This document shows, piece by piece, positions 17,801-28,840 of a stretch of 64,000 nt of DNA. The DNA lies in NCBI RefSeq assembly GCF_030812675.1, contig NZ_JAUSTE010000001.1:248001-312000 (forward strand). The letters are read 5' to 3'. The stretch's first letter is position 1. Each line of letters opens with the position of its first letter. A program made the translations under genes and the position numbers. This stretch comes from Sinomonas atrocyanea (GTDB lineage: Bacteria > Actinomycetota > Actinomycetes > Actinomycetales > Micrococcaceae). Below the pieces are notes generated by a model, which did no database searches, was not told the DNA's origin, and saw only the letters and a list, made by a program, of their open reading frames with translations.

Positions 17801-17972
17801 GCGGGTGCCTTTCGTGCGGGTGGTTCGGAGGGTTCCGGCGGACTGGCCGGTTCAACATGAAAGGTGATTCAGGTTACGGAAAACGTACGACGGCGAGGGG
17901 ACGCCGTCCAGGGCCCCTCCCCTTCCGCCGGGGTCGCCCCGTGGGAGCGCGAGGTCACCCCGCGCGCGCACC
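17801..17972 (-). promoter_or_regulatory. Leader region of the liv/acyl-CoA synthetase operon
   Basis: About 170 bases separate the binding-protein gene from the prfB terminator and must contain the operon promoter. A relatively AT-rich patch around 17850-17890 is the likeliest place. I cannot assign -35 and -10 boxes or a TetR operator palindrome with confidence. Confidence 0.3.
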
Positions 17973-18009
17973 AAAAAGGCCCGGAGCCTCCGCGAGGAGG
18001 CTCCGGGCC
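17973..18009 (-). terminator. Rho-independent terminator of prfB
   Basis: On the minus strand a perfect 14-bp GC-rich stem (arms 17996-18009 and 17978-17991) with a 4-base loop is followed directly by TTTTT (17977-17973). It begins 20 bases after the prfB stop codon and cleanly separates prfB from the following operon. It is the most canonical intrinsic terminator in the window. Confidence 0.92.
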
Positions 18010-18028
18010 CGGGGAACTCGGCGCCGCT

Positions 18029-19147
18029 CTAGCTCTCGGCGTGCTGCCGCTGGCCGGCGCGCCAGCGGATGCCGGCGTCGATGAAGTCGTCGATGTCGCC
18101 GTCGAGGACTGCAGCCGTGTTCCCGACCTCGTGGTCGGTGCGCAGGTCCTTGACCATCTGGTACGGATTGAGCACGTAGGAGCGCATCTGGTCGCCCCAG
18201 GACGCCTTGACGTCGCCCGCGAGCGCCTTCTTCTCGGCGTCCTCCTGCTCCTTCTTCAGCAGCAGGAGCCGGGACTGCAGGACGCGCATGGCGGCGGCAC
18301 GGTTCTGGATCTGGGACTTCTCGTTCTGCATCGAGACGACCAGACCGGTCGGGATGTGCGTGAGGCGCACGGCCGAGTCGGTGGTGTTGACCGACTGGCC
18401 GCCCGGGCCCGAGGACCTGAAGACGTCGACGCGGATCTCGTTGTCGGGGATGTCGATGTGGTCGGTCTGCTCGATGAGCGGGATCACCTCGACGGCCGCG
18501 AAGGACGTCTGGCGGCGCCCCTGGTTGTCGAACGGGCTGATCCTCACGAGGCGGTGCGTGCCGGCCTCGACGGAGAGCGTGCCGTAGGCGTACGGGGCGT
18601 TGACCTCGAAGGTCGCGGACTTCAGGCCCGCCTCCTCCGCGTAGGAGGTGTCCATGACCTTGGTCGAGTAGCCGCGCCGCTCGGCCCAGCGGAGGTACAT
18701 GCGCATGAGCATCTCTGCGAAGTCGGCGGCGTCGACGCCGCCCGCTCCGGCGCGGATCGTCACGACGGCCTCGCGCTCGTCGTACTCGCCGTTGAGGAGC
18801 GTGACGACCTCGAGTTCCTCGAGGGCCTTGCTGATCGAGCCGAGTTCCTTCGACGCCTCGGCGAGCGCGTCGTCGTCGCCCTCTTCCTTGGCGAGCTCCA
18901 CGAGGACCTCGAGGTCGTCGATCCGCTCCCCGAGCTTCTCGACCCGCTCGAGCTCCGACTGCCGGTGGGACAGCCGGGACGTGACCTGCTGGGCCTTCGA
19001 GGGGTCGTCCCACAGGTCCGGGACGCCGGCGGCCTCGCTCAGCTCGGCGATCTCGGCCCGCAGCGAGGCGACGTCCGTGACCTGCTCGATGGAGGAGTGG
19101 GTGGCGCGGAGGGCGCGGATCTCTGCGGGGAAGTCGATGTCAGCCAT
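18029..19147 (-). CDS. prfB: Peptide chain release factor 2
   Basis: Recognises UGA and UAA stop codons and triggers release of the finished protein. Motifs: the RF2 recognition tripeptide SPF in [10 protein letters not shown], and the catalytic GGQ in [17 protein letters not shown]. The gene is a single open frame with no in-frame UGA, so it lacks the programmed +1 frameshift that regulates many bacterial prfB genes. Two ATGs are possible. The second, at 19147, gives [14 protein letters not shown], the usual N-terminus, and lies 9 bases after a TAATCT that could be a -10 box. The ATG at 19153 adds two residues. Confidence 0.95.
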   Translation of the reverse strand: MADIDFPAEIRALRATHSSIEQVTDVASLRAEIAELSEAAGVPDLWDDPSKAQQVTSRLSHRQSELERVEKLGERIDDLEVLVELAKEEGDDDALAEASKELGSISKALEELEVVTLLNGEYDEREAVVTIRAGAGGVDAADFAEMLMRMYLRWAERRGYSTKVMDTSYAEEAGLKSATFEVNAPYAYGTLSVEAGTHRLVRISPFDNQGRRQTSFAAVEVIPLIEQTDHIDIPDNEIRVDVFRSSGPGGQSVNTTDSAVRLTHIPTGLVVSMQNEKSQIQNRAAAMRVLQSRLLLLKKEQEDAEKKALAGDVKASWGDQMRSYVLNPYQMVKDLRTDHEVGNTAAVLDGDIDDFIDAGIRWRAGQRQHAES

Positions 19148-19193
19148 ATCCATCCAAGATTACGCCATGGCCGCGGCACGGCCGCGCGCCCGC

Positions 19194-20489
19194 TCAGTAG
19201 CCGGGGGCGGCGGGCATCAGGAAGTACTGCTCGAGGGTCGGCACGCCCCAGGAGCGCATCTGGGCGGCGGCGTTGGTTCCCACGTACCTCAGGTGCCAGG
19301 GCTCGAAGGTGTACCCGGTGATCCCCTGGAAGCCGTCGGGATAGCGCACGATGAACCCGTACTTCCAGGCGTTGGCAGCCGCGAACCTCCCGGCGGGGGT
19401 GTCACGGAAGCACGCCTGGAGGCCGCAGGGGGCGCCCGGGTTCCCGATGTCCATGGCGAGCCCGGTCTGGTGCTCGCTGAACCCGGGGCGGGCGGAGATC
19501 GTGTCGGCGTAGGCCTGGCCGTAGCGGGCCACGTAGGAGGCGTAGAGCGCCGCCTGGTCGCTGTAGGAGCGGTACCCGCTGACGGTGGTGATGGAAACCC
19601 CTGCCGCGGCTGCGTCGCCGATCATCCGGCGGAGCGCGCCTGCCGCGTCCGCGCGCATCTGCTGGGTGCCGACCCAGACGAGGGAGGGCGGCGCGTACGC
19701 GAGCGGGCTCAGCGACCGCCTCTTGTTCACGGCGACGAGCGGATTCCAGTCCCAGAGGCGGTAGGACATCGGCGCCGTGGGATTCCACGTGATCTGGCCG
19801 CCCCAGAAGCTCTGCGTGCACGTGCCCGCGCACGCCTCGGCCGAGGTCGGATAGCCGAAGGGCCCGTTCTCCCACCCGTACGACGCCCAGTACGCCCCGA
19901 TCGCGCCCCACATCGGGTTCGTTCCGAAGGCCGGCGACCAGTAGACCTTCCCGCCCTGGAAGTCCTGGTAGCAGCCCCCGCCGCGCAGGCCGCAGTGCTC
20001 GCTCCCGAGGGCATAGCCGAGGCGCCCGGTCTCCCACCCCAGCGACGCATAGCGCTGCAGGATCGCGCCCCACACCGGGTTGGCCCCGGACGCGGGAGAC
20101 CAGTAGACCTTCCCGCCCTGGAAGTCCTGGTAGCAGCCCCCGCCGCGCAGGCCGCAGTGCTCCTCGCCCAGCGGGTACCCGAGCTGGCCGGCCTCCCAGC
20201 CCAGCCCCGCCCATCTGGCCTCGATGCCTCCCCAGGTCGCGTGGGCTCCGCTCGGGCGCGAGTAGTGGATGCTGCCGCCCTGGTAGTGCCGGACGCACCC
20301 GTCGTCCCTGAGCCCACAGCGTCCGGCGTCGGTGGGGCTGCCCAGGCGCCCTGCGCTCCCGCCGAGCCGCTGGTAGGCGGCGTTGATCGCTCCGCCGTCG
20401 TCGAGTGCGCTTGCCGGCGAGGCCCCCATCCCACCGGCGAGGAGCACCGCGGCGAGGATCGCCGCGCATCTGCGGAGCAAGGTGGTCAT
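19194..20489 (-). CDS. Secreted LGFP-repeat M15B (VanY-type) D,D-carboxypeptidase
   Basis: A 431-aa exported wall enzyme. The signal peptide ends near residue 29 (SPASA|LD). Four LGFP repeats follow (about 33-235), each about 54 aa with a Cys pair (CGLRGGGCYQDF type; the last is CAGTC). The C-terminal part is an M15B peptidase (about 255-431) with SEHQTGLAMDIG and FEPWHLRYVG supplying the SxHxxGxAxD and ExxH zinc motifs. It should trim the terminal D-Ala of stem peptides. LGFP modules anchor proteins to the envelope in corynebacteria. ATG at 20489 with AGGGGA upstream; an earlier start would add a non-signal extension. It lies between prfB and the tad operon. Confidence 0.88.
   Translation of the reverse strand: MTTLLRRCAAILAAVLLAGGMGASPASALDDGGAINAAYQRLGGSAGRLGSPTDAGRCGLRDDGCVRHYQGGSIHYSRPSGAHATWGGIEARWAGLGWEAGQLGYPLGEEHCGLRGGGCYQDFQGGKVYWSPASGANPVWGAILQRYASLGWETGRLGYALGSEHCGLRGGGCYQDFQGGKVYWSPAFGTNPMWGAIGAYWASYGWENGPFGYPTSAEACAGTCTQSFWGGQITWNPTAPMSYRLWDWNPLVAVNKRRSLSPLAYAPPSLVWVGTQQMRADAAGALRRMIGDAAAAGVSITTVSGYRSYSDQAALYASYVARYGQAYADTISARPGFSEHQTGLAMDIGNPGAPCGLQACFRDTPAGRFAAANAWKYGFIVRYPDGFQGITGYTFEPWHLRYVGTNAAAQMRSWGVPTLEQYFLMPAAPGY
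19936..20162 (-). repeat. Direct DNA repeat within LGFP modules (65 bp identical, 162-bp period)
   Basis: Bases 19936-20000 and 20098-20162 are identical, offset by exactly 162 bp, which is one LGFP unit of 54 codons. Identity at third positions as well shows recent duplication or gene conversion rather than protein-level conservation alone. Confidence 0.85.
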
Positions 20490-20592
20490 GACGTCCCCTG
20501 ATCTCGGGCCGGCTGGCGCCGTCCGCTCGTCATCTTTCCGCATCCTAGGGCTGGCCCTGGTGGCCTACAAGGGACCACCGGCCTTCTCCGCG

Positions 20593-21075
20593 TCACTTCA
20601 GGAGCCTCGCCCTCGCGCTGGAGGTCGCCTCGATGGGCACGCCGTCCGGAAGGATGAAGTTGACCACCGGGATCCGGGCGACGGCGGTCAGGGTCACGGT
20701 GGCGGTGCGCCCGTCCGGGCTCCCCGTCGCGGCCGCCACGGACAGGCCTTCGAACCGGGCCGCGGAGCCGTCGCGCGCGAGGTACGTCGCCACGACGCCC
20801 CGCACGCGCTCCGGCGCGAGGACCGCGGCGGGCGGTCCGTCGCCGGTGGCGGTCTCCGCCAGGGTGAAGCTGTCAGCGGCGGCCACCGCGGCGCCGTCGG
20901 CCGCGGAGAGCAGCTTCTTGAACTCGATGTGCACCGCGGAGACGGCCATCACGGTGGTGGCCACGAGGAGGCACAGCACGGTGAACCCGATCGCCAGCAC
21001 CGTCAGCTGGCCGGATTCGTCCGCGGCACGGCCGCGCTGTGCCAAGCGCAGGACGGCGCGCGCCCGGCCGGTCAT
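20593..21075 (-). CDS. TadG-like pilus assembly protein (N-terminal pseudopilin-like domain only)
   Basis: A 160-aa protein with a short basic N-terminus, then ESGQLTVLAIG beginning a hydrophobic segment (about 21-48), and the typical IEFKKLLSAADGAAVAAA that follows the membrane helix in TadG-like proteins. It is much shorter than full-length TadG, which has a von Willebrand A domain. It is the last gene of the tad operon and overlaps the preceding TadE-like gene by 4 bp. The region before the helix has Gly-Gln at the presumed cleavage point and lacks the Glu at +5. Confidence 0.75.
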   Translation of the reverse strand: MTGRARAVLRLAQRGRAADESGQLTVLAIGFTVLCLLVATTVMAVSAVHIEFKKLLSAADGAAVAAADSFTLAETATGDGPPAAVLAPERVRGVVATYLARDGSAARFEGLSVAAATGSPDGRTATVTLTAVARIPVVNFILPDGVPIEATSSARARLLK

Positions 21076-21530
21076 CGGAACCTCCCCACGATCTGCGTGG
21101 CCGAGGCATCGATCCGGCCGACGGTCAGTCCGAACGCGGAGGTCACCGGGCTGAACGGCAGCGGGACCTCGACGTGCACGGACGCGCGGACCGCCGCGCC
21201 CGCCTGGAGGCACGGCTCCCGGTCGCAGGCGACCTCGAGGCGGCTGGACTGCTCGGCGAGCCCGAAGTCCGCCAGTGCCACCCGCACTGACACCGCAGCC
21301 GCTGCGTGGGCCGATGACTCATCCGCTGCCCGGGCGAAGGTCTTGGCGGCGTGGTCGGCCGCCGCAGCCGCCGCGAACGAGGCTCCCTGGAGCGCCGCGA
21401 CGGTGAGGACGAAGTAGACCACCGGGACGAGCAGGAGCACGCCGAGGAAGACGAACTCGACGACGGCGCTCCCGCCCTCCCCCCGGGCATCTCCCCGAAT
21501 CCTCCGGACCCAGTCACAGCAGCGGCGCAT
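21072..21530 (-). CDS. TadE-like pseudopilin
   Basis: A 152-aa protein with GEGGSAVVEFVFLG at about 17-30, a classic class-III prepilin-type cleavage and membrane segment: Gly before the cut and Glu at mature position 5. An extracytoplasmic domain with one Cys pair (ACDREPC) follows. Expected to be processed by a TadV-type prepilin peptidase, which is not in this window. The start overlaps the previous gene by 17 bp. Confidence 0.8.
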   Translation of the reverse strand: MRRCCDWVRRIRGDARGEGGSAVVEFVFLGVLLLVPVVYFVLTVAALQGASFAAAAAADHAAKTFARAADESSAHAAAAVSVRVALADFGLAEQSSRLEVACDREPCLQAGAAVRASVHVEVPLPFSPVTSAFGLTVGRIDASATQIVGRFR

Positions 21531-21906
21531 GGCCCGCGACCTCCATCGTCCCGACGGGCCCGATGAGGCCGACGACGGGGATCGGGGCGACCACGCGCAC
21601 CTCGAGGGTCCGCACGCCGGAGGTCTCGGACCGTCCGACCGCGATGCGCGCCGCGTACTGGGCCCCGACCGCCCCGGTGATGAGGTCGGCGGTGCGCTGC
21701 CGGGCGTCGGCTGGCGTCCGGTCGGCGAGCGTCCCGTACCGGGCGCCGGAGGCTGCGGCGTCGATGAGCACGTTCCGCACGTGCAGGACGAGGGCAAGCT
21801 GGACGACGGCGAGCGCCAGCGCCGTCAGCAGTCCCCCGACCATGACGAAGTCGGCCACGGCGGAACCGCGCTCGTCCGTCGCGCCGCCGCGCAGACGCGG
21901 GCCCAT
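21514..21906 (-). CDS. TadE-family pseudopilin
   Basis: A 130-aa protein with DERGSAVADFVMVGGLL at about 11-27 as the cleavage and membrane segment. Mature position 5 is Asp instead of the usual Glu. Downstream are typical TadE features: an amphipathic extension of the helix and a small beta-rich domain. It lies 2 bp after the Flp-like gene. Confidence 0.8.
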   Translation of the reverse strand: MGPRLRGGATDERGSAVADFVMVGGLLTALALAVVQLALVLHVRNVLIDAAASGARYGTLADRTPADARQRTADLITGAVGAQYAARIAVGRSETSGVRTLEVRVVAPIPVVGLIGPVGTMEVAGHAPLL

Positions 21907-21908
21907 CG

Positions 21909-22139
21909 CTACTTGCTGACCCGGCTGATGGCTTGGTTGAAGAGGCCCTCGAGGGCAGGTCCTGCCACGGCGAGGAGCCCCATGACGAGGACTGCCGACA
22001 TGAGCGTGATCATGACCCAGCCGGGCACGTCGCCCCGCTCTCTGGGGCCCTGGGCCAGGCGCTGCGTCAGCGTGGCGGCGAGCATCGAGAGCGCGATGCC
22101 GGCGCGCGTCAGGGCGGTCCTGCGGATGGTCGGTTTCAT
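21909..22139 (-). CDS. Small Flp-pilin-like or DUF4244-like membrane protein
   Basis: A 76-aa protein between the TadC-like gene and the TadE-like genes, the position of the Flp pilin in actinobacterial tad loci. A basic N-terminal region of about 35 residues ends in ERGDVPGWVMITLMSAVLVM, where a hydrophobic helix starts. A short polar tail ends NQAISRVSK. The N-terminal leader is longer than in classic Flp pilins, and the +5 residue after the putative cleavage Gly is Trp. Pilin function is inferred from position and architecture. Confidence 0.6.
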   Translation of the reverse strand: MKPTIRRTALTRAGIALSMLAATLTQRLAQGPRERGDVPGWVMITLMSAVLVMGLLAVAGPALEGLFNQAISRVSK

Positions 22140-22191
22140 GTCGGTTCCCTTTCCCCCGATCGGGTGCTGCGTGAGTGCGGTGAGTCGATGG

Positions 22192-23133
22192 TCAGAAGCC
22201 CAGGGTGATGGCGGCGACGCCGGGATAGACCGCGAAGACGACGGTCAGGGGAAGGACGCCGAAGACAAGGGGCACCATCATGCCGATCTCCTTCTTTCCG
22301 GCGGCTTCCATGAGCTCTCGTTTGGCCACATCGCGGACGTCCTGGGCCTGGGCCCGGAGGACGTCGGCGAGCGGCGTGCCACGTTCGATGGCGATCACCA
22401 GGCCGTCGACGAAGCGCGAGATCGGCGCGAGGCCGAGGCGATCGCCCATCGCCTGCAGGGCCTCCACGAGCGGAGTCCCGGAGCGGGTATCCGCGAGGAC
22501 TGCCCTGAACTCGCGGGCCAGCTCCCCACGGGAGACCCGCGCCGTGCGGTCCAGTGCCCCCGCCGCCGTCTCCCCCGCGCCGACGGCCAGGGCCATCATG
22601 TCGGCGATCGAGGGGAACTCCGCGAGGATGCGCTGCTTTCGCCTGCTGATGGCCAGGCCGAGCACGTAATCACGCGCCATGAATCCGACTCCCGTGGCCA
22701 CAAGGACCATCAGGACCGCGAAGAGTGCATTGAGTCTCCCGGCGAACGCCGCCGTCACCGAACCGAGCGCTGCGAGCGCGAAGGCGGCCCCCGCCCAGAG
22801 GAGCTGCTCGGCCCTGAAGTCCACCGCGCTCTTCCCTGAACCGGCCTGCGCGAGGCGTCGGGCCAGCGCGGCGTTCCCGAGGTTCAGCCGGCCGAGCGAT
22901 CCCGCGGCGTCGCGCAGGAGCGGGCGGAGGATCTGTTCGAGCGGTCCGAACGGAGTGATGTTCGCTTCGGCATCCTGCAGAAGGCGCGAACGCCGGTCTG
23001 CCGATCGCAGCTGGGGAGCGACCCGCTCAGTGAAGGTGGTCCGCCGCATCACGGGCAGCCGTACGAACGCCAGCCAGAGGCCAACCCCGCCGGCGGCGCC
23101 CGCGAGCACGGCCAGCGCCATCGTGCCGCTCAT
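22192..23133 (-). CDS. Type II/IV secretion F-domain protein, TadC-like
   Basis: A 313-aa inner-membrane platform protein of the pilus machine. There are hydrophobic segments at the N-terminus and in the middle, the T2SF domain (about 150-280) with SIADMMALAVGAGETAAGAL, and two further membrane segments at the C-terminus. The ATG overlaps the TadB-like stop. Works with the TadA/CpaF ATPase. Confidence 0.85.
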   Translation of the reverse strand: MSGTMALAVLAGAAGGVGLWLAFVRLPVMRRTTFTERVAPQLRSADRRSRLLQDAEANITPFGPLEQILRPLLRDAAGSLGRLNLGNAALARRLAQAGSGKSAVDFRAEQLLWAGAAFALAALGSVTAAFAGRLNALFAVLMVLVATGVGFMARDYVLGLAISRRKQRILAEFPSIADMMALAVGAGETAAGALDRTARVSRGELAREFRAVLADTRSGTPLVEALQAMGDRLGLAPISRFVDGLVIAIERGTPLADVLRAQAQDVRDVAKRELMEAAGKKEIGMMVPLVFGVLPLTVVFAVYPGVAAITLGF

Positions 23134-23984
23134 CGGAGCACCCGCTCTTCCTCGGGGAGCGCCGCGATGCGGAGCATGAGCCGGTAGCAGAACGCAGAGA
23201 CCCCGAGTCCGACCAGGAGCACGGCGAGGCCGGTGGCCCGGGCGTAGGCGACCATGGCCTCCGGCCTCGCGGACATCAGCAGGAGCACGATCCACGGCGC
23301 CGCCACGGCGAGGCGGGCGGCATTGACGGTCCAGGACTGGCGCGCCTCGAGCTCGCTGCGGGTCCGCGCGCTCTCCCTGAGGAACTCTGACAAGGTGCCC
23401 AGCAGCCGGCCGAGGTCAGAGCCGCCGACCTCGCGCGTGAGCCGCAGGGCCTCGACGATCCGGTCGGCGACCGGGTCTCCGAGCCTGTCCTTGAGCCGGT
23501 CGAGCGCGAGCCCGAAGCTTCCGCCGGAGCGGTAGTCCGCGGCGAAGTCGAGGAAGACGCCGCGCAGCGGTTCGGGCCCCTTGTAGCCGAGCTGCATGAG
23601 CGCTTCGGGGAGCGAGAGGCCTGCCCGGATTGCGGAGCGGAGGTGGTCCACGACGTCGGGCCAGAGCTCCCGCAGGACAGCGGAGCGGCGCTTCGCCTGC
23701 CAGCGGACGAGGGCCGCCGGCAGCCCCGCCGCGAAGAGCCCGAAGCACAGCGCCACGGGGGCGGCAGCGGTCACCACGAAGAACGCCAGGGCCACGAAAC
23801 AGCCGAGCCCCGCGCTCGAGAAGACGAGTCCCGCGGGCGAGACCCGCTCGAGCCCCGCCTGCGCGATGAGCCGCCGGAGCCTGCCGGGCGCCCGGGCCTC
23901 GGACGACCGCACCGGCAGCGGCCAGAAGGACCACCAGACGAGGAAGAGACCGATCCCGCCCGCGAGCCCCACCGCCGCCGCCAT
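23130..23984 (-). CDS. Type II/IV secretion F-domain protein, TadB-like
   Basis: A 284-aa inner-membrane protein with two N-terminal membrane segments, a T2SF domain (about 100-225, including LRSAIRAGLSLPEALMQLG and REVGGSDLGRLLGTLSEFLR) and two C-terminal membrane segments. Together with the TadC-like protein it forms the membrane platform. The start at 23984 overlaps the ATPase stop by one base (TGATG), so translation is coupled. Confidence 0.86.
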   Translation of the reverse strand: MAAAVGLAGGIGLFLVWWSFWPLPVRSSEARAPGRLRRLIAQAGLERVSPAGLVFSSAGLGCFVALAFFVVTAAAPVALCFGLFAAGLPAALVRWQAKRRSAVLRELWPDVVDHLRSAIRAGLSLPEALMQLGYKGPEPLRGVFLDFAADYRSGGSFGLALDRLKDRLGDPVADRIVEALRLTREVGGSDLGRLLGTLSEFLRESARTRSELEARQSWTVNAARLAVAAPWIVLLLMSARPEAMVAYARATGLAVLLVGLGVSAFCYRLMLRIAALPEEERVLR

Positions 23985-25210
23985 CAGGCGGCCTCCAGGA
24001 GCTGGAGCACGTCGATGCCCGCGCGCTCGAACTTCTCGGTGGCCGGCATTCCCGTGGGCCGGGCCCGCAGCGCGCCGTCCGCGTCGAGCGCGAAGACTGA
24101 GGAAGTCTCGATGATGCCGTCCTCGACGCGCTGCCCGACCGCCAGGATCTCGGTGACCTGGCGCCGCCCACTGGTGTGGCGGCTGCAGTGCACCACGACG
24201 TCGATGCAGGCGGCGACGGTCGGCACGACGAACGACGAGGAGATGTTCGCCCCGGCAAGGAGCGGAAGGGTGCACAGCTTCGTGACCGCGGCGCTCGCCG
24301 AATTCGCGTGGACGGTGCACATCCCCGGCAGCCCGGAGTTGAGTGCGATCAGCATGTCGAGGCTCTCGGCCTCGCGGACCTCGCCGACGACGAGTCGGTC
24401 CGGCCGCATCCGCAGTGCCTCTTTCACGAGCCGCCGGAGCGGGATCTCGCCACTGCCCTCGAGGTTGGGCTGGCGGCATTGGAGGCCGACGACGTCGCGC
24501 AGAGGAAACTGCAGCTCGAAGATCTCCTCGACCGTCACGACCCGCTCCCGTGAGCCGATCGCAGCACCGAGGCAATTGAGCAGGGTTGTCTTGCCCGCCT
24601 GGGTAGCGCCCGAGACCAGGATGTTCAGGCCCCCGGCGACTGCGGCCGAGAGGAACCTCGCCGCCTGATGGCTCAGGGAGCCGAGCTCGACGAGGTGCTC
24701 GAGGCGGCTCGCCTTCACGACGAATTTCCGGATGTTTACGGCCCAGTGGCGTCGGGTCACATCCGGGATGACGACGTGCAGGCGCGAGCCGTCGGGGAGC
24801 GCCGCGTCGACGAAGGGGCTCGAGAGGTCGAGGCGCCGGCCCGAGGATTTGAGCATCCGTTCGACGAGGTCGCGCACCTCCTGCTCAGTGAGGGTGAGGC
24901 CCGTCAGCTCGGATTCCCCCTCCCTGGCCACGTAGACCTCGTGCGGGGCGTTGAGCCAGATCTCCTCGATGGTGGGGTCGTCCAGGAACGGCTGGAGCGG
25001 GCCGAAACCGGCGACCGCGTCGAAGACCGCCCTCCGCGCGGCATCGAGCGGGCCGAGCGGCGGCACGGCCCCCCGGAGCGCACGCTCGTCGTAGTCCACC
25101 ACTGCCGCGTCGACGAGGCGCCGGACCTCGCCGCCCTCCCGCAGGGGATCGACGCCACGGAGCCTGATGAGCTCTCTGACCTCGCCCTCGACCATGCGCA
25201 GAGCATCCAC
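23984..25210 (-). CDS. Tad/Flp pilus assembly ATPase CpaF/TadA
   Basis: A 408-aa cytoplasmic secretion ATPase of the VirB11/GspE superfamily. Walker A is SGATQAGKTTLLN near 205-217, the Asp box follows (VVTVEEIFELQ), Walker B lies in MRPDRLVVGEVREAE, and the His box in GMCTVHANSASAAVTKL. It powers pilus assembly through the TadB/TadC-like platform. The start is GTG at 25210 with GGGGAAG just upstream; an ATG five codons later has no such site. It is the first gene of the operon. The TadZ/CpaE-like partner is absent here but present at the right end of the window. Confidence 0.9.
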   Translation of the reverse strand: MDALRMVEGEVRELIRLRGVDPLREGGEVRRLVDAAVVDYDERALRGAVPPLGPLDAARRAVFDAVAGFGPLQPFLDDPTIEEIWLNAPHEVYVAREGESELTGLTLTEQEVRDLVERMLKSSGRRLDLSSPFVDAALPDGSRLHVVIPDVTRRHWAVNIRKFVVKASRLEHLVELGSLSHQAARFLSAAVAGGLNILVSGATQAGKTTLLNCLGAAIGSRERVVTVEEIFELQFPLRDVVGLQCRQPNLEGSGEIPLRRLVKEALRMRPDRLVVGEVREAESLDMLIALNSGLPGMCTVHANSASAAVTKLCTLPLLAGANISSSFVVPTVAACIDVVVHCSRHTSGRRQVTEILAVGQRVEDGIIETSSVFALDADGALRARPTGMPATEKFERAGIDVLQLLEAA

Positions 25211-25327
25211 AGACTTCCCCCCCGGGTGCGCCCTTCGCGCCGGGCCCCTACCCGGCAGCAGCCTCAGCCTAACGGATTCTGTAAACCGCCGTCCCGGCCT
25301 GCGCGAGCCCTGTGGACAACTCTGCGG

Positions 25328-27827
<2,500 letters not shown>

Positions 27828-28703
27828 ATGATGACCGTTATGAAGGGAATCATCCTGGCCGGGGGAACAGGGTCCAGACTCCACCCCATCACGCTCGGCG
27901 TCAGCAAGCAGCTTGTCCCCGTCTACGACAAGCCCATGGTCTACTACCCGCTCTCCACGCTCCTGCTGGCAGGGATCCGGGACATCCTCGTCATCACCAC
28001 CCCCGACGACGCCGCGCACTTCCGCCGCCTCCTCGGCGACGGGGCCGACTTCGGGATCTCCATCAGCTACGTCCAGCAGCCCTCCCCCGACGGCCTCGCC
28101 CAGGCTTTCCTCCTCGGCGAGGACCACATCGGCAACGACACCGTCGCCCTCGTCCTCGGCGACAACATCTTCTACGGCCCCGGCATGGGCACCCAGCTGC
28201 GCCGCCACCAGGACATCGACGGCGCCGCCGTCTTCGGCTACTGGGTCAAGGACCCCAGCGCCTACGGCGTCGTCGAATTCGACCAGGACGGCCGCGCCGT
28301 CTCGCTCGAGGAGAAGCCCGCCAGCCCCAAGAGCAACTACGCCGTCCCCGGGCTCTACTTCTACGACAACGACGTCGTCGCCATCGCCAAGTCCCTCAAA
28401 CCCTCCGCACGCGGCGAGCTCGAGATCACCGACGTCAACCGCACCTACCTCGAGGCCGGAACCCTCCAGGTCGAGGTCCTCCCCCGCGGCACCGCATGGC
28501 TGGACACCGGGACCTTCGCCGACCTCAACGACGCCTCCAACTTCATCCGCACCATCGAGAACCGCCAAGGCCTCAAGATCGGCGCCCCCGAAGAGATCGC
28601 CTGGCGCCAGGGCTTCCTCACCGACGACGAACTCCGCGCCCGCGCCACCAAACTCGCCAAGAGCGGCTACGGCAGCTACCTCCTCGGCCTCCTGGGCGGC
28701 TGA
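27828..28703 (+). CDS. rmlA: Glucose-1-phosphate thymidylyltransferase
   Basis: A 291-aa nucleotidyltransferase that makes dTDP-glucose from glucose-1-phosphate and dTTP, the first and regulated step of dTDP-rhamnose synthesis. The signature loop [18 protein letters not shown] and the sugar site [10 protein letters not shown] are intact, as are VEFDQDG and [13 protein letters not shown]. The start could be 27828 or the in-frame ATG at 27840, which gives the usual MKGIILAGG; neither has a strong ribosome site. Confidence 0.96.
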   Translation: MMTVMKGIILAGGTGSRLHPITLGVSKQLVPVYDKPMVYYPLSTLLLAGIRDILVITTPDDAAHFRRLLGDGADFGISISYVQQPSPDGLAQAFLLGEDHIGNDTVALVLGDNIFYGPGMGTQLRRHQDIDGAAVFGYWVKDPSAYGVVEFDQDGRAVSLEEKPASPKSNYAVPGLYFYDNDVVAIAKSLKPSARGELEITDVNRTYLEAGTLQVEVLPRGTAWLDTGTFADLNDASNFIRTIENRQGLKIGAPEEIAWRQGFLTDDELRARATKLAKSGYGSYLLGLLGG

Positions 28704-28763
28704 CCCGGGGCACCGCAGCGGGCAGAATTATCTGCACTATCATTATTCACACTGGCCACGCAA

Positions 28764-28791
28764 TTCACTTCAACAACATGTGTGCTACGCT
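28764..28791 (+). promoter_or_regulatory. Promoter of the LGFP/GH25 lysozyme gene
   Basis: The gap 28704-28840 is conspicuously AT-rich for this genome. TTCACT at 28764-28769 and TACGCT at 28786-28791 are separated by 16 bp. Transcription would begin near 28798, and GGAG lies about 9 bases before the ATG at 28841. Confidence 0.5.
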
Positions 28792-28840
28792 CGCCGAGCG
28801 CCCCGGAGTCTTTGGCTCCTGAAGCTCTTGGAGATACGCC

